From Planctomycetota bacterium (GTDB taxonomy: Bacteria; Planctomycetota; Phycisphaerae; UBA1845): a stretch of DNA of 64,000 bases. The DNA is taken from NCBI GenBank assembly GCA_024280855.1, contig JAJRPG010000001.1, positions 1-64,000 of the forward strand. Reading direction: 5' to 3'. A program made the position numbers and the translations under genes. Each line of letters opens with the position of its first letter. Within the stretch, counting starts at the first letter, position 1. Below, in pieces: positions 44,797 through 52,453 of this stretch. Below the pieces are notes generated by a model that saw only the letters and a program-made list of their open reading frames with translations, ran no database searches and was not told the DNA's origin.

Positions 44797-46488
44797 ATGG
44801 CCCGACTGATCCCAAAAATCCTGCCGCAGGACATTTCCAACGTCGGAGAGCGTGACGTTGCGACTGCGCTTGTCGAACAGCTTCCCGATAGCTGCATCGT
44901 CTACCACAGCTTTCCGTGGCTTCGTGCTGATCGAAACGACAGAAGCAAGAAGGTGACGCTTCGGGAGGGCGAGACTGATTTCGTGATCGTACATCCCAAG
45001 GCTGGAATCCTGATCCTCGAAGTTAAAGGTGGTGAAATCCATTACGACCATGAAGGTCGAGGATGGTTTCGTAAGGAGCGAAATCGAACCGTCGAGATTA
45101 AGGACCCCTTTGAACAAGCACGGCGGAATATGCATGCGTTGGAGAAAGAGATACAGAGAGAATCGTTTCGGGGGCAAGGTCGTATCCCCTGTCCCTACGG
45201 TTACGCCGTCGTCTTCCCGCACTGCGAGTATAGCGGCGGAGTCCCCCCCGGTGCTGACACGAGCATGATCTTCTCAGGTTCTGATCTTGAACATTTGGGA
45301 CAGCGAGTCACAAAGCTCCTGGGACTATGGAAACGTGGTTCCAATCCAGTGGATCTAAGCAAGAAACAGATGACAGGCATTCAACTTGCTATTTCGCCTG
45401 CCTTCCAACTCCTACCAGTTCTTTTTCGAAAAATTCAAGAGCAAGAGGAAAGACTTCATCGTCTGACTGAAGATCAGATGCGATTGTTGGACTTCATGGG
45501 ATCACATGAACGGGCAGCGATTAAAGGGGTTGCCGGATCTGGCAAGACGATTCTCGCGAGCGCTCAGGCTCAAAAGTTTGCCCGAGAAGGCAAGAAGACT
45601 CTACTCTTGTGTTTCAACAAGCCATTGGCCGAGTGGTTAGAGCAAGCACAGCCGGACGAATTCGAGAACACGATCAAAGTAAACACTTTTCATGGGCTCT
45701 GTGCCGAATGGTGTCGCAAGGCGAACATTCCGTTTGCCCCCAAATGGGACGACGGTGGCGAATTCTGGCAAACAACAGCCCCTGACCTCCTACTGCAAGC
45801 TCTCGACAGTATCCCAGATCGATTTGATGCCGTGGTCGTTGATGAAGGACAGGACTTCCACGCCGAGTGGTGGATCGCGTTGGAGATGATCAATAGCGGT
45901 GGTGACAAGGGACCGTTTTACGTGTTTTACGACCCGGCTCAAAACCTGTTCGTCAACGACGCTCTGGCAATCCCATATCTCGGCTCGCCGTTTGAATTAC
46001 CTGCGAACTGTCGCAACACACGTAAAATCGCAGCGACTTGCGCTAAGATCCGTGGAGTGGAGATTCCTGTTCGCCCAGACGCACCAGAGGGAATTGATTG
46101 CATAATCAAGACCGTACCGCAAGCGGATGAACGATTACGGATGATCGGTAAATTGGTGTCGGACTGGCTGGGCAAGGGAAGAATGCAGCCGTCTCAAGTC
46201 GCCATCTTGTCACCGTTGAGCAAAAGTAAGTCGTGCCTTTCCTCAACGAGCAAACTTGGCAAGACGACTGTCTGCACCGACTTGAACGAGTGGCGTGCAA
46301 ATACTGGTGTTTTGTTTTCCACGATCCGCAGCTTCAAGGGATTGGAGGCTGACGCAATAATCATGACTGATGTGCCGAGTCCAGAATCAACACCGCACTT
46401 CTCAATATCGGAGTTTTACGTTGGATGTTCAAGGGCGAAGCACATGCTTGTTATTTTGACGACTGAACGGGTAATGGCGGAGAGTTGA
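44797..46488 (+). CDS. NERD nuclease domain fused to UvrD-like SF1 helicase, in the drmC position
   Basis: A 563-residue fusion. The first ~130 residues are a NERD domain: TDFVIVHPKAGILILEVKGGEI with the D...E-V-K nuclease-type triad (about 57-78). From about 215 onwards there is an SF1 helicase: AIKGVAGSGKTILASAQA (Walker A, about 243-260), FDAVVVDEGQDFHAEWW (Walker B, about 342-358), LPANCRNTRKIA, TIRSFKGLEADAIIM and FYVGCSRAKHMLVIL (motifs V-VI). DISARM normally has drmC, a phospholipase-D-fold nuclease, here; no PLD HxK motif is present in this gene. The gene starts 10 bases after drmB, so it belongs to the operon and is the probable effector. Confidence 0.88.
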   Translation: MARLIPKILPQDISNVGERDVATALVEQLPDSCIVYHSFPWLRADRNDRSKKVTLREGETDFVIVHPKAGILILEVKGGEIHYDHEGRGWFRKERNRTVEIKDPFEQARRNMHALEKEIQRESFRGQGRIPCPYGYAVVFPHCEYSGGVPPGADTSMIFSGSDLEHLGQRVTKLLGLWKRGSNPVDLSKKQMTGIQLAISPAFQLLPVLFRKIQEQEERLHRLTEDQMRLLDFMGSHERAAIKGVAGSGKTILASAQAQKFAREGKKTLLLCFNKPLAEWLEQAQPDEFENTIKVNTFHGLCAEWCRKANIPFAPKWDDGGEFWQTTAPDLLLQALDSIPDRFDAVVVDEGQDFHAEWWIALEMINSGGDKGPFYVFYDPAQNLFVNDALAIPYLGSPFELPANCRNTRKIAATCAKIRGVEIPVRPDAPEGIDCIIKTVPQADERLRMIGKLVSDWLGKGRMQPSQVAILSPLSKSKSCLSSTSKLGKTTVCTDLNEWRANTGVLFSTIRSFKGLEADAIIMTDVPSPESTPHFSISEFYVGCSRAKHMLVILTTERVMAES

Positions 46489-46539
46489 CCTGGAGAATTC
46501 GATGGTGATTCGAATCGCGATGAAATTTAGACAACATGG

Positions 46540-46611
46540 ACAACAGACTTCCAGGTCGCGAAGCTTGCGAATTATCTGCTCAGGACTGTGTAGCCTACGT
46601 TTCATATCCAA
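46540..46611 (-). pseudogene. IS3-family orfA fragment (N-terminal end)
   Basis: The frame from 46605 reads MKRRLHSPEQIIRKLRDLEV, the well-known beginning of IS3-family OrfA transposases, with GGAGG 8 bases upstream. After about 20 codons the resemblance stops (CCPCCLNFIAIRI). The rest of the element is gone, so this is the scar of a deleted insertion sequence. Confidence 0.65.
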
Positions 46612-46688
46612 GTCCTCCCTGCCCGATCAACGGGCCGATAGGACTCTCATAACAACTGGATCAAGTTTTGGGTAGCAGGTCACTATCG

Positions 46689-46714
46689 CTACTTGCCTTC
46701 TCGTAGGCAAGTAG
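46689..46714. terminator. Hairpin, possible terminator
   Basis: CTACTTGCCT (46689-46698) and AGGCAAGTAG (46705-46714) pair perfectly over 10 bases around a 6-base loop, 200 bases after the end of the DISARM operon. No T-run follows, so termination is tentative. Confidence 0.4.
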
Positions 46715-46837
46715 AACAGTATGGAGTGCCAGTGTTCCAGTGCGAGCGTCGAGGGTCGTTCCCATCGTATCTGTAGTCGGTCTTCCGGCTGAAGGAAGAT
46801 GTCGTAGAGAAACTTGAGTGGAATCAGGAAGAGAGAG

Positions 46838-46861
46838 TGGGAGGCCCTTGGGCCTCCCACA
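46838..46861. terminator. GC-rich perfect hairpin, possible bidirectional terminator
   Basis: GTGGGAGGCCC (46838-46848) and GGGCCTCCCAC (46851-46861) pair over 11 bases with a 2-base gap. It lies 46 bases beyond the stop of the leftward adenine methylase gene and between converging operons, where a two-way terminator is expected. The T-tract is weak. Confidence 0.5.
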
Positions 46862-46906
46862 GCTTAGCGTCTGCATCGATGCGACTATTCGAGCACCGCT
46901 GAACAA

Positions 46907-47758
46907 TTATGTAGCAGTTCTGCCTGCTATGTACTCAACCTTGCGTTCCAATAATTTAGAGATCGATTTATGCTTAAGAGGGTAGTTTGCAATGAGCAGT
47001 TCCTGCCCATCGGTGGGGCCAGCCGTAGAGGTCATATAAGTCCACGGTATCGATACCATATTCCAACCCTCGTACAGCTTACGAACAGCTGGGACATCAT
47101 CGTATGACACAAGAACTTTTCCTTTGCATGCATGCAGATGGGCCGCAAGCGCAATATGGTCTCGCCTTGTAAGCCCATGGGCATACATATCCTCCTTGGG
47201 TTTATAGTACGGAGGATCTGCATATAAGAATGTGTTCTTATTGACGTAACGTTGAATCGCAATACGAAAATCTAGGTTGTCAATGTTGACATCTTTTAGA
47301 CGATTATGCTGGGACCGTAGTGAAATCTTGCTGTACAAGGCCATGAGTTTCTGGCGCGATATGGTCGATCCTGTCCGCCGTATATGTGATGAAACGCAAA
47401 CTTTTAATAGGAACCAGTGACGATATGCACGCTCGAAAGCATCAAGATCATGCCAGGCGGCTCTATCTACATATGAACGAAGGTATTCTTCTCCAGTTAT
47501 AGATGATCTTGGCAATTGATTAACACGACGCCGAAATAACTTATAGTTTTCAATAAATTGACTATAGATATTCGCCACGTCCGGGTCTGCATCATTTAAG
47601 ATCTCGACAACACCTTTTTTTGCCGGCATTGCGAACAATAAGCTTCCGCCTCCGCCAAAGACTTCGAGATATCGTTTGTATGATGGTAAGCAAAGCAACA
47701 AAATCTTGACCAAAAAATGCTTCCCCCCCGGGTACGGAAATAGTTTTGAGATTTTCAT
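46907..47758 (-). CDS. DNA adenine methylase, D12 (Dam-like) class
   Basis: A 283-residue N6-adenine methyltransferase. FPYPGGKHFL (residues 7-16) is the D12 AdoMet motif, YLEVFGGGGSLLFA (30-43) follows, and the catalytic motif is LYADPPYYK (178-186) with intact DPPY. A target-recognition region lies between. It resembles phage and restriction-system Dam-type enzymes. No restriction endonuclease is next to it, so it acts as an orphan methylase, perhaps protecting the island from host restriction. The ATG overlaps the stop of the preceding methyltransferase gene by 4 bases. It is the last gene of the leftward operon. Confidence 0.93.
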   Translation of the reverse strand: MKISKLFPYPGGKHFLVKILLLCLPSYKRYLEVFGGGGSLLFAMPAKKGVVEILNDADPDVANIYSQFIENYKLFRRRVNQLPRSSITGEEYLRSYVDRAAWHDLDAFERAYRHWFLLKVCVSSHIRRTGSTISRQKLMALYSKISLRSQHNRLKDVNIDNLDFRIAIQRYVNKNTFLYADPPYYKPKEDMYAHGLTRRDHIALAAHLHACKGKVLVSYDDVPAVRKLYEGWNMVSIPWTYMTSTAGPTDGQELLIANYPLKHKSISKLLERKVEYIAGRTAT

Positions 47759-48558
47759 ATTTGTTCAATTCCTTTCTCATTAACAAATGCAGCAGTCACA
47801 GGATCATCAGAAAAATCCGGTCGAAGCCGAGTAAGGCGCTCTTTGGCTTTCGCCCTGGCTTTCGAATCAAGTTCCGCACCCAAGGCATTGCGTCCGAGTC
47901 GTAACGCGGCTTCAATTGAAGTGCCTGTTCGAGCAAACGGGTCCACAATGTTCGCTCCGGCATGTGAGCATGCCTTTATTAGGCGTTCAAACAGAGCCAC
48001 AGGCTTGATGCATTGATTCAAACTTGCATCATCATGGTCATCCGCGATGAACCGTAACACATCCGGCAAAGATTGATGGGGAATGGGCTGGTTGCGCCCG
48101 CTTGGCCAGATCAAGTAGAATAATTCGTGGCACATTCGTACTTTTTTACGAACTACCGCTTGGGCAGAGCAGGACTTGATCCAGATCATCCGGCGAAATC
48201 CAATGCCTGCGGGTATTGCATTTTCCAATTGAGTAGTAGTGGCAAACGGACAATCTGGAGGGAACCAGAAGACGAAGCCGTTGTCTTCAAGTATCCGATC
48301 AACAACCGGAACAAGAAGATGTAGCGTCTCGGCACTTTGTCTGAGCAGTCCCTTGGAAGATGAGATTTGCCTAACAGTCTGATCAATCTGGTCGGGTGGG
48401 TCCAGGAAGATGATATCTGTTCGCTTGTCTTCCAATCCTTCCATAAACTCGCGACCGCCGACCGGACGAATGAGCTGCTCAAAGTCCGGCTGGTCCGTTA
48501 GCGCAGGTGTCCTTACTCGTCTCGCTTGTGATTCATGAGTTTGTTTCAACTTCAACAT
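47755..48558 (-). CDS. N4/N6 DNA methyltransferase (beta-type) with DPPD motif
   Basis: A 267-residue methyltransferase. Motif IV is DIIFLDPPDQIDQ (residues 48-60), where the usual aromatic residue after DPP is Asp. The AdoMet motif is ANIVDPFARTGTSIEAALRLGRNALGAELD (about 204-233, read in parts), typical of the family except DPFAR for DPFAG. Between them are RMIWIKS and HELFYLIWPSG, also typical. Loss of the aromatic in motif IV may reduce or change activity. The start at 48558 has AAAGGGG upstream. It is coupled by overlap to the D12 methylase and follows a 420-residue unknown protein. Confidence 0.82.
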   Translation of the reverse strand: MLKLKQTHESQARRVRTPALTDQPDFEQLIRPVGGREFMEGLEDKRTDIIFLDPPDQIDQTVRQISSSKGLLRQSAETLHLLVPVVDRILEDNGFVFWFPPDCPFATTTQLENAIPAGIGFRRMIWIKSCSAQAVVRKKVRMCHELFYLIWPSGRNQPIPHQSLPDVLRFIADDHDDASLNQCIKPVALFERLIKACSHAGANIVDPFARTGTSIEAALRLGRNALGAELDSKARAKAKERLTRLRPDFSDDPVTAAFVNEKGIEQI

Positions 48559-48587
48559 TATTTACCCCTTTCGTGGGTGGGTACCAC

Positions 48588-49850
48588 CTAAGTGGTGGTC
48601 CGGGTAGTGTGAGCATCCGTCCTACGTGGACTGACTGACTCATTAATCTTCTTTAGGATTGCATGTGCGATCATTTCGTGGCTGGGGGAACTGGATTGGA
48701 TGGTCAGAAGCGAATCTTGGTAGATAAGACGGCAGTCATCGGTGCCTTTCTGACAAATCTCCAAAATGGCGGCGGTTGCCAGCGGATCTACAACAAGGGA
48801 GACTTCGTTTTCCGCCAGTGACCAGCGGTCGCAGGTGCACAGAATTTCCAACGCAGTTTGAATGCCGCCTTCAATTTCAACCACGACGCGGTCGTGAGAG
48901 AGAATCCATGTGGTTTCCATCTGTTGGCGGTTTGCCTTGGCACTTCGCACTAGTCGCCGTAACCACTTTCCGGATTGCTTAGGAAGATCCGTTTTATGCA
49001 GATCCATTAGCAATTGGATCTCAGGGATGTTCATGTCCGTGTCCGGCATCGATGGACACTTCCAAGTATTGGGCTTGCGATCTGCGAAGAATTGCAACGT
49101 CACGGAGTCGTTCCAGGCTGTGAGCGTGGACGAAGATATCTGAACTTGGATCGTTGGGCTTTGCTTTCTCAGAGACTTGAGGACATGAGCAAGTTTTGTG
49201 ATGGAACGTGTGGAGCAAACAAATCGAGATATAGTGCCGCAATCATTCAGTATTGTTGCGGGCACGCGTTCAGATGCGACTCCAGCAATGACCGGATACT
49301 GGAAGTTGAATCCAGCTTTCGTGGGCTGTATGGCGAGGAGATGCCACCGCTCACCGAGAGGCACCCGGCACAACGCGGCGATCAGCGGGTCAATGTTCAA
49401 GCGAAAAGTCGTTGCAGCTTCGCCGAAATTCACCGAGAGCATGCGACCAGTTACACGCTTCAGCGGCAGCCAGATTATTTTCCGTGCATTGCCTGGACTA
49501 GGTAGAACTATTTCCAAGCGGCTGTCGTCAAATCGTAGCGCCAGATGCTGGTCACCGAATCGCCGCAATATGCTGTCAAAGTCTTTAGGGGTTTCAATCG
49601 CATAGAGATCGCCATTGTTATTGTCCACGTTGGCACAGAGGATGCGGGCATGGATAATCATGCGGTTCCAAGCAGCCATTGTACAGGCAACCAAGGAGTT
49701 CTCGCTGACCGTGAACAACGTGCCATCGGCACCAATGATCTGGTGGTCGGTGAGGTACGGTTTGGTGTAATACATCCCGTGTCCGCTAGCGGCGCGGTGT
49801 AGCTCATGAAGGCCCGCCAGATCTTTCGCCCTGACTGTCATCGTTAGCAT
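48588..49850 (-). CDS. Large protein of unknown function, possibly sliding-clamp-like
   Basis: A 420-residue protein beginning MLTMTVRAKDLAGLHELHRA. The start at 49850 is supported by GGGAGG 6 bases upstream and by an overlap with the preceding gene's stop. No family is recognised with confidence. It seems to contain three units of mixed strands and one helix each, for example VCSTRSITKLAHVLKSLR...TIQVQISSSTLTAW and VVDPLATAAILEICQKGTDDCRLIYQDSLLTIQSS. The last resembles the C-terminal domain pattern of DNA polymerase beta clamps, but key residues cannot be verified by eye. Gene order with methyltransferases suggests a DNA-linked role. Confidence 0.6.
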   Translation of the reverse strand: MLTMTVRAKDLAGLHELHRAASGHGMYYTKPYLTDHQIIGADGTLFTVSENSLVACTMAAWNRMIIHARILCANVDNNNGDLYAIETPKDFDSILRRFGDQHLALRFDDSRLEIVLPSPGNARKIIWLPLKRVTGRMLSVNFGEAATTFRLNIDPLIAALCRVPLGERWHLLAIQPTKAGFNFQYPVIAGVASERVPATILNDCGTISRFVCSTRSITKLAHVLKSLRKQSPTIQVQISSSTLTAWNDSVTLQFFADRKPNTWKCPSMPDTDMNIPEIQLLMDLHKTDLPKQSGKWLRRLVRSAKANRQQMETTWILSHDRVVVEIEGGIQTALEILCTCDRWSLAENEVSLVVDPLATAAILEICQKGTDDCRLIYQDSLLTIQSSSPSHEMIAHAILKKINESVSPRRTDAHTTRTTT

Positions 49851-51298
49851 CGTGAACCTCCCTTGGTTCGCGATTGCTTTGTGCCACAAACAGGGCAGGC
49901 AATTTTTGTGACTCCGGTGGCAACAATCTCGACTCCGGTGCGGTCGCAACATGTCATATCAATCCAGGGCTTTCCTGCGATAGAGGCTTGCTCACGCTGG
50001 TTTTTGGACACCATCGGCCATAAGTCTGGTGTGGTCGGTTCGCTACTGGTGTCAGTGAGAATATTTGCTTCGAAATCAGCCAGAGCCTTGGCATGCACGT
50101 CTTCGTTGGGTTCGACAGCCAGGAAATCACGACCATTGTCTCTTGCCCACTCAGCCGTTCGAATGCTGCCGGTGCCGATGTCCACGATGAGCCCAGAATC
50201 AGGAACTAGTGAATAAATCAACTCATCCGCAATAGCTTCACTCATTGGGTTGTTAACGGGATTGTGCTTCGACTTAGCGCAGCGAAATCCGTTGCCACCA
50301 ATGAGTACCGTTACGCGAAAGCCATCCATTACAGGCAGATCACGCGGTGCGGGGCGGTCGATTGCCGGTGTAAGCACAATGAGCGTGTGAAGAATTCGAA
50401 GTCGTCCCGTTTCCTTGACCGCCATATGAGCGTCGTGGTAACCAGCAAATCCGGGCAGCTCCACAATCATCAAGCCTGTGGGAGACAACACGCGACCGGC
50501 TTCAGCTATTGCAATCTTAACTGAGACCGTTGAACGACTTCGCAGAAACTCAACCTCACGATCTGGCAGCGTCCCTAACTCCGTTAGCTCGTGGTCACAG
50601 ATATAGCCACGTGCTTCTTCGACGGCAGCTTCGTCTGTCGTCGGTGCAGACTCCGGGCTATCCTCCAATACCTTCGCATTTTTGCGACGCTTAATGCGAC
50701 TGATAAGTTCCGAGACCGCCAAGTTGTCTCTCACTGCTTCATCGAGCAGGTCGTTGCGAAGATCACATTCGTTGTCACCGGGAAATGCCTGGGCAACCTT
50801 CAAGAGATGGGTACTGGACAAATGTGAAACTCGATTTTCATATTCGTCACGATCGTAAGTATCATAAACGAGCCGAGCCTGACCGAGGCGTTGACCGCTG
50901 ACGGCATTCCCATTTTTTTTCGTGATGTAAGCGGATAAGGCCATGAGCCCACGATCTCGGTCGTAGTGTCGGGAAAGTCGGCTGACAGTCTTCCCAAGGA
51001 GAAACAGGCTTCGATCCATGTTCCTCATCCGCGCCATGCACACGTGTGCCACGCGCTCCAATCGGCGCACAATGCGCGGTTCCGCTTCTTCCTCTTGCCT
51101 GCTTGGTGAAGAATTGGAAAGCAATCGGGCAGTCGCCGTTGCTGTTATGATTGGTTCTAGTTCCTCGACTTGTAATTCCATTTGGTATTCCTCCATTAAT
51201 GGGCTGCTGGTTACAGCGGACTTACACGGCACCGCGTGTGGTGCGATGGCGAAAATGTCAGGGGGATCTGCCAGTATTGTCTTGTACTTCACTATCAT
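49844..51298 (-). CDS. Degenerate DNA-methyltransferase-like protein with ParB/YhcG-like insert
   Basis: A protein of up to 484 residues. The N-terminus YKTILADPPD (residues 5-14) copies the start of MT-A70/N6 methylases but with Asp for the aromatic. A helical domain (about 75-206; SSTHLLKVAQAFPGDN...LLDEAVRDNLAVSELISRIKRRK) resembles DNA-binding YhcG/ParB-type modules. The C-terminal half has AEAGRVLSPTGLMIV and LIVDIGTGSIRTAEWARDNGRDFLAVEP, matching the AdoMet region with DPFxGSG changed to DIGTGS. CPVCGTKQ near the end may bind zinc. A second good start with GGAGG is at 51181 (MELQVEELEP), which would drop the DPPD part. It is probably catalytically weak or inactive. Confidence 0.65.
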   Translation of the reverse strand: MIVKYKTILADPPDIFAIAPHAVPCKSAVTSSPLMEEYQMELQVEELEPIITATATARLLSNSSPSRQEEEAEPRIVRRLERVAHVCMARMRNMDRSLFLLGKTVSRLSRHYDRDRGLMALSAYITKKNGNAVSGQRLGQARLVYDTYDRDEYENRVSHLSSTHLLKVAQAFPGDNECDLRNDLLDEAVRDNLAVSELISRIKRRKNAKVLEDSPESAPTTDEAAVEEARGYICDHELTELGTLPDREVEFLRSRSTVSVKIAIAEAGRVLSPTGLMIVELPGFAGYHDAHMAVKETGRLRILHTLIVLTPAIDRPAPRDLPVMDGFRVTVLIGGNGFRCAKSKHNPVNNPMSEAIADELIYSLVPDSGLIVDIGTGSIRTAEWARDNGRDFLAVEPNEDVHAKALADFEANILTDTSSEPTTPDLWPMVSKNQREQASIAGKPWIDMTCCDRTGVEIVATGVTKIACPVCGTKQSRTKGGSRC

Positions 51299-51382
51299 TC
51301 TCCTTATGCGCGGGGATTCAGCCCGTGTTTTTTATAAATTTCAAAATGACCGGGCCCGGTCTATTGGTAGCGACGCTCATGT

Positions 51383-51541
51383 TCAGCAGAGGTGATCAGC
51401 CTGAGCGTGGCGACAAACGTAGCCGTTGCAAACAATTAATTCGGTAGCCGTATTAGCAGGTATGAGATGATGATCTAGTTCACGCAACTCATCGTTAATG
51501 CTAAATGTTAGGTTTACAAACGGTGGGTAAAGCTTATCCAT
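51383..51541 (-). CDS. Small protein of unknown function (52 residues)
   Basis: Starts at ATG 51541 inside the end of the preceding zinc-ribbon gene (overlap with its TAA). The product reads MDKLYPPFVNLTFSINDELR...LDHHLIPANTATELIVCNGY and ends with CRHAQADHLC, giving a few Cys/His that could bind metal. Coupling to the upstream gene is the main support. The next gene begins 85 bases further on. Confidence 0.45.
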   Translation of the reverse strand: MDKLYPPFVNLTFSINDELRELDHHLIPANTATELIVCNGYVCRHAQADHLC

Positions 51542-51965
51542 TGGTTGCAACTTTCTGTAGTTGTGCTGGTTGTGGTTTGGGGGCGATGGATTCAATCCAA
51601 TGCGTCATTTTGCTGCGGAAGCATCTGAGACAAAGGTACTTATCTTTAGAGCCTCTATCTATTCCTAATTTATCCAAAAAGTAAGCGTTGCGTCTGTCGT
51701 CAGTGCCGCAAGAGTGGCAGACGTAGACAGTGTTGGAATCAAGAAAAACAACATGCCTGCAACCGTAGCATGGGTGGCACTGACAGAAGTCGGGTTGACG
51801 CTCATATATACGATCCCGTCGCCATTCGGTTTTTCCATTGATATCCCAACATGACTTTCCACCGTCTCGCCACCCCCACTGATCCCAGCCGCAAAACCTA
51901 CAGATTTTGTAGTGGCGAGTTTGATATTCGTTTGTTACTGTTCGGGGTTTGCATTTCTGACACAT
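51534..51965 (-). CDS. Multi-CxxC zinc-ribbon protein
   Basis: A 143-residue protein with at least six CxxC-type pairs: MCQKCKP at the start, CRFCGWDQWGW, CQCHPCYGCRH, VCHSCGTDD and CLRCFRSK. The pattern suggests three zinc ribbons, used to bind nucleic acid or protein. I start it at 51965, where AAGGAGAGGG lies just upstream and one base separates it from the stop of a tiny CxxC gene. A longer frame to 52112 overlaps that gene and is rejected. It is part of the leftward operon ending in methyltransferases. No known family is recognised. Confidence 0.7.
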   Translation of the reverse strand: MCQKCKPRTVTNEYQTRHYKICRFCGWDQWGWRDGGKSCWDINGKTEWRRDRIYERQPDFCQCHPCYGCRHVVFLDSNTVYVCHSCGTDDRRNAYFLDKLGIDRGSKDKYLCLRCFRSKMTHWIESIAPKPQPAQLQKVATNG

Positions 51966-51966
51966 C

Positions 51967-52029
51967 TTATCCCTCTCCTTGTAGTTTATCTGATAGACAT
52001 GCACTGCAAATCGGTGATCCGTTGTACAT
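51967..52029 (-). CDS. 20-residue CxxC microprotein
   Basis: A minimal gene reading MYNGSPICSACLSDKLQGEG. GGAGGGG stands 7 bases upstream of its ATG, and its TAA is one base before the ATG of the multi-CxxC gene. It carries one CxxC pair. It may be a real microprotein or simply a leader that couples translation of the next gene. Confidence 0.4.
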   Translation of the reverse strand: MYNGSPICSACLSDKLQGEG

Positions 52030-52089
52030 GCTATACCCCTCCATGCGAGCTTGTTTGGAATGTGCGCCAAGTGGTCCACCTCCCAGTTG

Positions 52090-52176
52090 CTATCCCTCAA
52101 AGCAATCGTCACAGTCTTGGCATTGCAGATATATATCCAGCATTAGATCGGCAATCGTTATAGCTCTGGTATTCAT
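52090..52176 (-). CDS. 28-residue cysteine-containing microprotein
   Basis: The product reads MNTRAITIADLMLDIYLQCQ and ends DCDDCFEG, with CQDCDDC spacing that could chelate a metal. Its ATG is 2 bases after the stop of the 57-residue zinc-ribbon gene. It is supported by chaining and cysteine pattern only. Confidence 0.4.
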   Translation of the reverse strand: MNTRAITIADLMLDIYLQCQDCDDCFEG

Positions 52177-52178
52177 TG

Positions 52179-52352
52179 TTACGCCTCATCCATGCAATCT
52201 GTTGTAGTATCGAAACATTGCTCGCAAACGAAGCCATCATCGGCTGCGAACAACTCACCTAATGATCCGTACTTTTCTCCGCATCTGACGCAAGATGGAT
52301 ACCGCTCAACCTCTGGTTGATTGACTGCTTGTTGCTCGTTTTCTAATAACAT
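52179..52352 (-). CDS. Small zinc-ribbon protein (57 residues), first gene of the leftward operon
   Basis: A small acidic protein with SCVRCGEKYGSLGEL and FVCEQCFDTTTDC, two CxxC pairs about 19 residues apart, i.e. one zinc ribbon. The start at ATG 52352 has GGAG 9 bases upstream; a TTG at 52367 overlaps that site and is less likely. It heads the chain of nine leftward genes reaching to 46907. Similar tiny ribbons are often seen on phages and islands, with no assigned function. Confidence 0.6.
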   Translation of the reverse strand: MLLENEQQAVNQPEVERYPSCVRCGEKYGSLGELFAADDGFVCEQCFDTTTDCMDEA

Positions 52353-52453
52353 CTGATTTATCTCCAAACGTACCTCTAGCCTAGTTATTTTCCATCTATC
52401 ACTTGATAGACAGAACGATTCCGCAAGCTTTTTGTGATTTTTGGCTAGCGAAG

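Larger units (their letters stand above)
46489..46906. other. Intergenic stretch with IS3 remnant and two hairpins
   Basis: Lies between the rightward DISARM operon and the leftward methyltransferase operon, which converge here. It holds a fragment of an IS3-type transposase start and two perfect hairpins (separate entries). No intact gene is present. Confidence 0.6.

Noticed and set aside
31558-46488. BREX or Pgl system
   Set aside because: The large methylase is PglX-like in size, but there is no PglZ, BrxC or Lon-like gene, while DUF1998 (DrmB) and DrmA-type helicase are present.
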